This document shows positions 60,095-64,000 of a stretch of DNA of 64,000 bases, in pieces (positions within the stretch are counted from its first letter, which is position 1; each line of letters starts with the position of its first letter). This DNA comes from Pelosinus sp. IPA-1 (GTDB lineage: Bacteria > Bacillota > Negativicutes > DSM-13327): assembly GCF_030269905.1 (NCBI RefSeq), contig NZ_BSVC01000004.1, forward strand, positions 248,001-312,000, written 5' to 3'. Position numbers and translations under genes: made by a program. The notes beneath the pieces were generated by a model. The model did not search any database. It had not been told where the DNA came from and saw only the letters and a program-made list of their open reading frames with translations.

Positions 60095-60466
60095 GTGAAT
60101 GATTATATCTACAAGCTTAAAAGAAATAATGATAATGATAAAATTACGAACTGGCAAGAAAAATTTCAAGATAATGAATGGTATTTCCATGATCTCCGTA
60201 CGGAAATAACCTGCAATCTAGAACCAGTAGCAGCTTATAATTTATTACCAGAGGTAATCGATCTGATTCTTAAACAGAATGAAGTTTATGTAATTACTGA
60301 ATGCTTTCAGCTTTTGTTTGAAGTATATAGGGCTGCTAATACGACAGAAATACACCCATATTTACTAAAAAACATTACAAACATCTCTTACCATGTTGAA
60401 TCAACAGGAGAATATGGAAAAAGCAAGGTGGCTGAACTTAAAAGCTGGCTTCGTTTAGAAAATTGA
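60095..60466 (+). CDS. Hypothetical protein (123 residues)
   Basis: 123 residues from GTG 60095, with only a weak ribosome-binding site (TTAGG). Charged N-terminus (YKLKRNNDNDKITNWQEKF), then EWYFHDLRTEITCNLEPVAAY, and helical LLPEVIDLILKQNEVYVITE and FQLLFEVYRAANTTEIHPYL. No signal peptide or membrane segment. It resembles small helical, HEAT-like proteins of polymorphic-toxin immunity sets, but I cannot assign it. It follows the nitroreductase by 28 nt and ends before repeat-hairpin copy B. Confidence 0.6.
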   Translation: MNDYIYKLKRNNDNDKITNWQEKFQDNEWYFHDLRTEITCNLEPVAAYNLLPEVIDLILKQNEVYVITECFQLLFEVYRAANTTEIHPYLLKNITNISYHVESTGEYGKSKVAELKSWLRLEN

Positions 60467-60484
60467 ACTACAGTAAAATGATAA

Positions 60485-60535
60485 ACGCCACAGCACTAAT
60501 CCTCTAATGGGTAGGCTGTGGCTTATTAGTTTTAT
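60485..60535 (+). terminator. Repeat-family terminator hairpin, copy B
   Basis: GCCACAGC (60487-60494) pairs with GCTGTGGC (60515-60522); loop ACTAATCCTCTAATGGGTAG. Plus-strand tail TTATTAGTTTTATT. Compared with copies A and C, paired changes in the stem (GACACAG to GCCACAG and CTGTGTC to CTGTGGC) keep the pairing, so the structure is conserved. Confidence 0.7.
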
Positions 60536-60593
60536 TACTTGGGAGCTTTTCACGATTATACATACCTCCCTCTCCAGTCGCTTTTAGCGAGAG

Positions 60594-60716
60594 GCAAATA
60601 AGTTTGCTTGGCTATTGTTGTTTGATGAAGAGGTTTGCAGATCTGATTATGATAATGATCTTGTTAGGTATGCCTGGGAGGAAGGAATTGTAGAATTGCT
60701 TGGATATAGGATGTAA
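60594..60716 (+). pseudogene. Short coding remnant in the 60.5-60.8 kb gap
   Basis: After a TAG stop the plus strand reads about 40 open codons ending VRYAWEEGIVELLGYRM and TAA at 60714-60716, without an ATG or a ribosome-binding site. It looks like the 3' end of a degraded gene. The rest of the gap 60467-60819 holds only hairpin copy B and AT-rich sequence. Confidence 0.3.
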
Positions 60717-60819
60717 ATCAGATATAGTACTAGACTACGTCATTAATCTAATAAAGTGAGGCTGAGTAAGGATTTTAATTTAGGTAGTGATATTTAAAGT
60801 TTCCTTTATACGAATTTAA

Positions 60820-61125
60820 CTATTTATCATTATAAAGTTTCGGTCTTGGCGGTAAAGTATGTACATGCCTCTCTACCAATTCCTCCTCTTCTGGATAGAA
60901 GCGGATCAATTTAGCACGGATATACCCAGCAGACACCTGTTTTTTCGTCAACTCGGTCATCAGTCCTATTGCTCCTTCTCCTTCACGAACAATAACCCGT
61001 ACCTTTGCTTCAGAATTTGCAGAGAATCCAAGGGGAGCAGGAATCACAACAGATTCCTTATAAAATTCTAAATGGCTTTCAACAAGATGGTCTAGTCGTG
61101 CTTTTAAATGGATTCCAACCTGCAT
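60820..61125 (-). CDS. Hypothetical protein (101 residues)
   Basis: 101 residues from ATG 61123-61125, which has AGGAG with 8-nt spacing. The sequence has LKARLDHLVESHLEFYKESV, VREGEGAIGLMTELTKKQVS and a C-terminal PEEEELVERHVHTLPPRPK. No signal peptide, membrane segment or motif that I recognise. It overlaps the upstream ORF by 47 nt and both have strong ribosome-binding sites, so the two form a small operon of unknown function. Confidence 0.6.
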   Translation of the reverse strand: MQVGIHLKARLDHLVESHLEFYKESVVIPAPLGFSANSEAKVRVIVREGEGAIGLMTELTKKQVSAGYIRAKLIRFYPEEEELVERHVHTLPPRPKLYNDK

Positions 61126-61303
61126 CTTCCATACTCCTAATTCCTAATAGAGTCTGAAGATAATCAAATTCTGAAATCTCTTTGGCTTGACAAAATAAGG
61201 GATGTATAATTCCTAAATACTCAATTAATACCTTTTCATAGTCTAAACCAGTAGACTCACCCCTTATCTTCCAACAACCGTTTTCATCCACAAAGACATC
61301 CAT
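61079..61303 (-). CDS. Hypothetical protein (74 residues)
   Basis: 74 residues from ATG 61301-61303, preceded by GGGAGG with 6-nt spacing, as good as any start in the window. Contains MDVFVDENGCWKIRGEST and KEISEFDYLQTLLGIRSM. Two Trp and two internal Cys. Not recognised. The last 47 nt overlap the start of the 101-residue gene, whose ribosome-binding site lies inside this ORF. Confidence 0.55.
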   Translation of the reverse strand: MDVFVDENGCWKIRGESTGLDYEKVLIEYLGIIHPLFCQAKEISEFDYLQTLLGIRSMEDAGWNPFKSTTRPSC

Positions 61304-61742
61304 AAATCGCCTCCCAACCAGAGCAGGATCATCCTACTTCTCTTTTCCTTTGACTTTCTTACCACAAACATTCAAATATTTTTTAGCGAGAAATAATTTA
61401 AAGTATTTACTTTATTATTTACCCTTTTTATAAACCATAAGAATCTTTTTAATTAAACAATTAGAATGAATTACGTTTTATGTAATTATTCTCTTAATTC
61501 TCCTTCTTCCCTGCCAATCTTTGAGAAAAACCATATTTTGCATTAATATGTAAATTTATGATTTAAAATATCATTTTTAGAGGATTTTCCTGATTAAGGA
61601 TATAAAGTAATATAGTAGGTAATTTCTTATTAGGTTAAATTATTTCATCTTATAGAAAGGATTAATTAATTATTTATCTTAAATAGCTGTTTTCCCATAA
61701 GTGATAGTTAAAAACACATTAACAGTAGTAGGAGGAATTTTA
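61304..61742. other. AT-rich intergenic region between divergent units
   Basis: 439 nt, strongly AT-rich, between the minus-strand pair (starting 61303) and the plus-strand DUF2939-like gene (61743). It must hold promoters for both. A short inverted repeat, ATTAC (61470-61474) with GTAAT (61482-61486), is visible. I see no ORF with a ribosome-binding site and no clear -35/-10 pair. Confidence 0.5.
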
Positions 61743-62810
61743 ATGGATAATATTGTAAAAGAGGCGCTGTCCCCCAACAATAAGAAAAAGTATTTTATAT
61801 TTGCATTGGTAACTGTTATATTCATTAGCTGTTTTGGTTACTGGTATTGGTTAAGAACTCCCCAATATTCCTTAAAAATCATTAAAGACGCTGTCGAAAC
61901 CCACGATCTACAAAAATTTGAAAAACATGTTGATATTGAAACGTTGGTCTCTCGTGTAATTGATCAGGTATTAGATTCAAAAGTAAATAATAAAAATGAA
62001 GTACAAGACGAGCAAACGAACGCTTTTGCTGCAGGGTTAATAAAGATGTTAAAACCACAGTTTGTCTTAATGGCAAAAGATCAGATACGCTCTTACGTTG
62101 AAAAAGGTAGCACAGAGACTCAACCGAAGAATAATCAACCCAAAAATAAAAATGAATCCACACCTAATTTTTCAATTAATGACATCTATAAGAATAATGG
62201 TGGCGGATCTGTTGATTTCAAAGGGATAGAGTACGTAAATAAAGATGGTAAGATAGCGATTGTAGGATTGAAATTATTTTATCCTAAACTGAATTCAGAT
62301 GTTATTTTGGAACTTAAAATGAGGGAAATGGATGGTTATTGGCAAATAGCAGAAATAAACAATTTAAGTGCATTTATGCTCAAACTTGAAGAGTTGGAAA
62401 AAAATAAGCTTGCTGAGCTGAATAAACCAATTATCAATGAAATGAACGCAGCAATAAAAATTGATAGCATTCAAATTGTTCCGGTTAATAACGGACCATA
62501 TTCAAAAGCAGTTAGATTCCCTACAAATATTACATTTTTAAGTCCAAAAGATATAAAAGAAATCGGAATGCTAATTGAAGTTAAAAATCAGGAAGGAAAA
62601 ATACTCTTTAAAAACATAATGCGATCAGCTGGTTCTACATATCCCGGAAAAGTAAGTACTATTAATTGGGGAAAAGAGATAAATCCTTTTATCAAATCTG
62701 ATGCAGATTTGTTTAATACACCTGTAAATAAATTAACTGTACAAATACAACCGCAATTTCTAAAATTTGCAGATGGTTCAGAACTTAAATTAATAGATAC
62801 GTTACAATAA
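61743..62810 (+). CDS. Membrane-anchored protein with a DUF2939-like domain
   Basis: 355 residues from ATG 61743, preceded by AGGAGGAATTTTA; a longer upstream frame lacks support. Short cytoplasmic part, one membrane segment (YFIFALVTVIFISCFGYWYW), then TPQYSLKIIKDAVETHDLQK, which is the DUF2939 pattern (tandem-helix with AVExHD), followed by a Gln/Asn/Lys-rich linker (about 132-155). The C-terminal third (from about 235) is a beta-rich domain with KAVRFPTNITFLSPKDIKEI. Function unknown; a surface or envelope role is an inference from topology. Followed by repeat-hairpin copy C. Confidence 0.72.
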   Translation: MDNIVKEALSPNNKKKYFIFALVTVIFISCFGYWYWLRTPQYSLKIIKDAVETHDLQKFEKHVDIETLVSRVIDQVLDSKVNNKNEVQDEQTNAFAAGLIKMLKPQFVLMAKDQIRSYVEKGSTETQPKNNQPKNKNESTPNFSINDIYKNNGGGSVDFKGIEYVNKDGKIAIVGLKLFYPKLNSDVILELKMREMDGYWQIAEINNLSAFMLKLEELEKNKLAELNKPIINEMNAAIKIDSIQIVPVNNGPYSKAVRFPTNITFLSPKDIKEIGMLIEVKNQEGKILFKNIMRSAGSTYPGKVSTINWGKEINPFIKSDADLFNTPVNKLTVQIQPQFLKFADGSELKLIDTLQ

Positions 62811-62866
62811 CTTGTTCTTTGAGTGAAGATTGTATTTTGTAATCGACTGACATTTATATTAGATAG

Positions 62867-62915
62867 AAAAGACACAGCCCTGTTCCACTAATGGATGGGC
62901 TGTGTCTTCTTTTTA
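62867..62915 (+). terminator. Repeat-family terminator hairpin, copy C
   Basis: The most perfect copy: AAGACACAGCCC (62869-62880) pairs without mismatch with GGGCTGTGTCTT (62897-62908); loop TGTTCCACTAATGGAT; plus-strand tail CTTTTTACT. It terminates the DUF2939-like gene. Confidence 0.75.
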
Positions 62916-62957
62916 CTAAAGATTGCTTGTTTGAGTGAGTCAGAAAACCTATAGTAA

Positions 62958-63788
62958 TTACGCTTCTATTTTTCTAGCGATTATACTATGTATCGCATGC
63001 TGGTGGGGTATACCTGCGGAGTTGCAGTCTATAATTTGTTCTTCACACCGAAGTATCTCCCAATCGTGGTAATACCTAGCCAAATCACCAGATAGATAGA
63101 AAAACTCGTCTTTTTCCCAATCAGGGGCAACCTTGATAAACGGCTTTTCAACAAAGATAAAATGTGCGTTAAGTCCACCAACGCATGTATGCCGTTTATA
63201 TTTTTCAAAATGATTTTGCCGTTGATCCAGTGGTAAAAATTGAAGTGAACCATGAGAATAAATTACGTCATAAGAAGCTTTGAATTCGTATCCGATCATA
63301 TCGGTATGAAGAATATTAACTTCATAGCCTGACAAATGACTATACTGCTTGATTTTTTCTATGCCAGGAGTTGAGATTTCCAACGCATCTACCTGATAGC
63401 CGCATTGGGCAAAATAGATAGCATCTCGCCCCTCTCCACTACCAATATCTAATAAACGTTTGTTGGCCTTATCTTGCATGATTTCTGCAATTTGCTCTGC
63501 AAGCAAAGAATGCTGTAGTCCCCAATAAAATTCTTCTTTTTTATATTCTCCATCATACGGGCTTGTTTTTTCCATTATACTACCTCCTGTAAGCAAACGA
63601 TCAATTGACACCCCTAGCGTCTTTGCTAAGATCGGCAGCAATGAGATATCTGGCAAAGCATTACCTTTTTCCCATTTAGAAACCGCTTGCGGGGTGACAT
63701 TCAAAATAAAGCTGATTTGTTCTTGAGTATATTCTCTTCCTTTTCGCAGCAGTGCAATACGTCGCCCAATCTCGTTATCGTTAATCAT
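62958..63788 (-). CDS. XRE-type HTH regulator fused to a SAM-dependent methyltransferase
   Basis: 276 residues. N-terminal Xre helix-turn-helix about 8-62 (RKGREYTQEQISFILNVTPQ, AVSKWEKGNALPDISLLPIL), a short linker, then a class I methyltransferase about 85-276 with motif I LLDIGSGEGRDAIYFAQ, EISTPGIEKIKQYS and YDVIYSHGSLQFLP, closest by eye to TehB/tellurite-resistance-type enzymes. The fusion suggests a DNA-bound methyltransferase or a regulator sensing SAM or a methylated compound. Start ATG 63786-63788 with GAGGAAG upstream. Palindromes at 63812-63831 lie 24-43 nt before it. Confidence 0.85.
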   Translation of the reverse strand: MINDNEIGRRIALLRKGREYTQEQISFILNVTPQAVSKWEKGNALPDISLLPILAKTLGVSIDRLLTGGSIMEKTSPYDGEYKKEEFYWGLQHSLLAEQIAEIMQDKANKRLLDIGSGEGRDAIYFAQCGYQVDALEISTPGIEKIKQYSHLSGYEVNILHTDMIGYEFKASYDVIYSHGSLQFLPLDQRQNHFEKYKRHTCVGGLNAHFIFVEKPFIKVAPDWEKDEFFYLSGDLARYYHDWEILRCEEQIIDCNSAGIPHQHAIHSIIARKIEA

Positions 63789-63811
63789 GATTTATCTTCC
63801 TCTTCAATAAT

Positions 63812-63831
63812 ATCAGTACTGATGATATCAT
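63812..63831 (-). promoter_or_regulatory. Overlapping palindromes before the HTH-methyltransferase gene (possible operator)
   Basis: ATCAGTACTGAT (63812-63823) is a perfect 12-bp palindrome, overlapped by ATGATATCAT (63822-63831), a perfect 10-bp one. They lie where the promoter of the HTH gene would be and could be its own operator. No direct evidence of binding. Confidence 0.4.
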
Positions 63832-63961
63832 TGTATCTTGGACAGATATCAAAGTCTACCGAAGTGTAGTTGCAGACACCCGAAGGAGACTCAACTACTG
63901 GTTGAATTCTTACGTAGGCTAACAAATCTTCTTAAAACAAAAAATCACCCCCTGCAGTAAC

Positions 63962-63990
63962 CATATTTTGCAACGAAATGCAAAAATATG
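63962..63990. other. Hairpin at the right edge
   Basis: CATATTTTGCA (63962-63972) pairs with TGCAAAAATATG (63979-63990) with one bulge. The sequence between 63840 and the edge holds no gene that I can support; this may be a terminator of a gene outside the window. Confidence 0.35.
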
Positions 63991-64000
63991 AGTAAATAAA

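Noticed and set aside
62588-62875. 95-residue minus-strand ORF opposite the DUF2939-like gene
   Set aside because: No ribosome-binding site and antisense to a frame with a signal anchor and good start.
63029-63253. 74-residue minus-strand ORF inside the HTH-methyltransferase gene
   Set aside because: Alternative frame of the methyltransferase coding sequence, without start signals.

Overview
The window is about 64 kb of AT-rich DNA and looks like chromosome of a low-GC, diderm Firmicute, most likely class Negativicutes (Sporomusaceae, Pelosinus-like). The PolC-type polymerase, the rimP-nusA-ylxR-ylxQ-infB-rbfA order and strong AGGAGG-type ribosome-binding sites are Firmicute traits. The type IV pilus secretin, the RND pump with adaptor and the ArnT-like lipid glycosyltransferases point to an outer membrane. 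Taxonomy is inferred from gene content only. Almost everything up to 58.0 kb lies on the minus strand; the last 6 kb is a patchwork of small accessory genes on both strands.

Layout (left to right; minus-strand operons read right to left). 1-6.7 kb: translation/transcription operon rimP-nusA-ylxR-ylxQ-infB-rbfA-nrnA-truB, with truB cut by the window edge, a good promoter at about 6710-6738 and a hairpin-containing leader. 6.8-10.5 kb: a PolC-type DNA polymerase III alpha subunit that lacks the DEDD 3'-5' exonuclease insertion. 10.7-25.3 kb: an anaerobic cobalamin cluster read as cbiD-E-T-F-G-H-J-C-A, cobU-cobQ-cbiB-cobS, pduX-cobD-cobC, headed by a cobalamin riboswitch with a visible terminator and competing stems. 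25.4-31.4 kb: envelope glycoconjugate operon (YdjC/HpnK-type deacetylase, flippase-like membrane protein, sugar-nucleotide epimerase, two ArnT-like glycosyltransferases). 31.6-35.1 kb: larB-larC (nickel-pincer cofactor), then queC-folE2 (preQ0 pathway). 35.3-40.7 kb: an HD-GYP protein and an RND pump with its adaptor. 40.8-42.5 kb: aroK-aroB preceded by a 33-codon ORF. 42.7-54.8 kb: a full type IV pilus locus, pilP-like, pilQ-like, pilB, pilT, pilC, pilA, pilD, four minor-pilin genes, comFB-like, pilM, pilN, pilO. 55.1-58.0 kb: comM-yqeG-aroE.

58.0-64 kb is accessory: a decayed gene, an exported small protein, a nitroreductase, unknown small genes, a DUF2939-like membrane protein and an XRE-methyltransferase fusion. 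A related 40-nt hairpin, with conserved loop as well as stem, follows three of the plus-strand units.

No tRNA, rRNA, CRISPR array, transposase or phage module was seen. The points most worth follow-up are the exonuclease-less PolC with an apparently complete PHP metal site, the pilMNO-aroK-aroB linkage that matches Proteobacteria, the repeated hairpin family, the small ORF and large stem-loop before aroK, and the possible ATT start of the HD-GYP gene.
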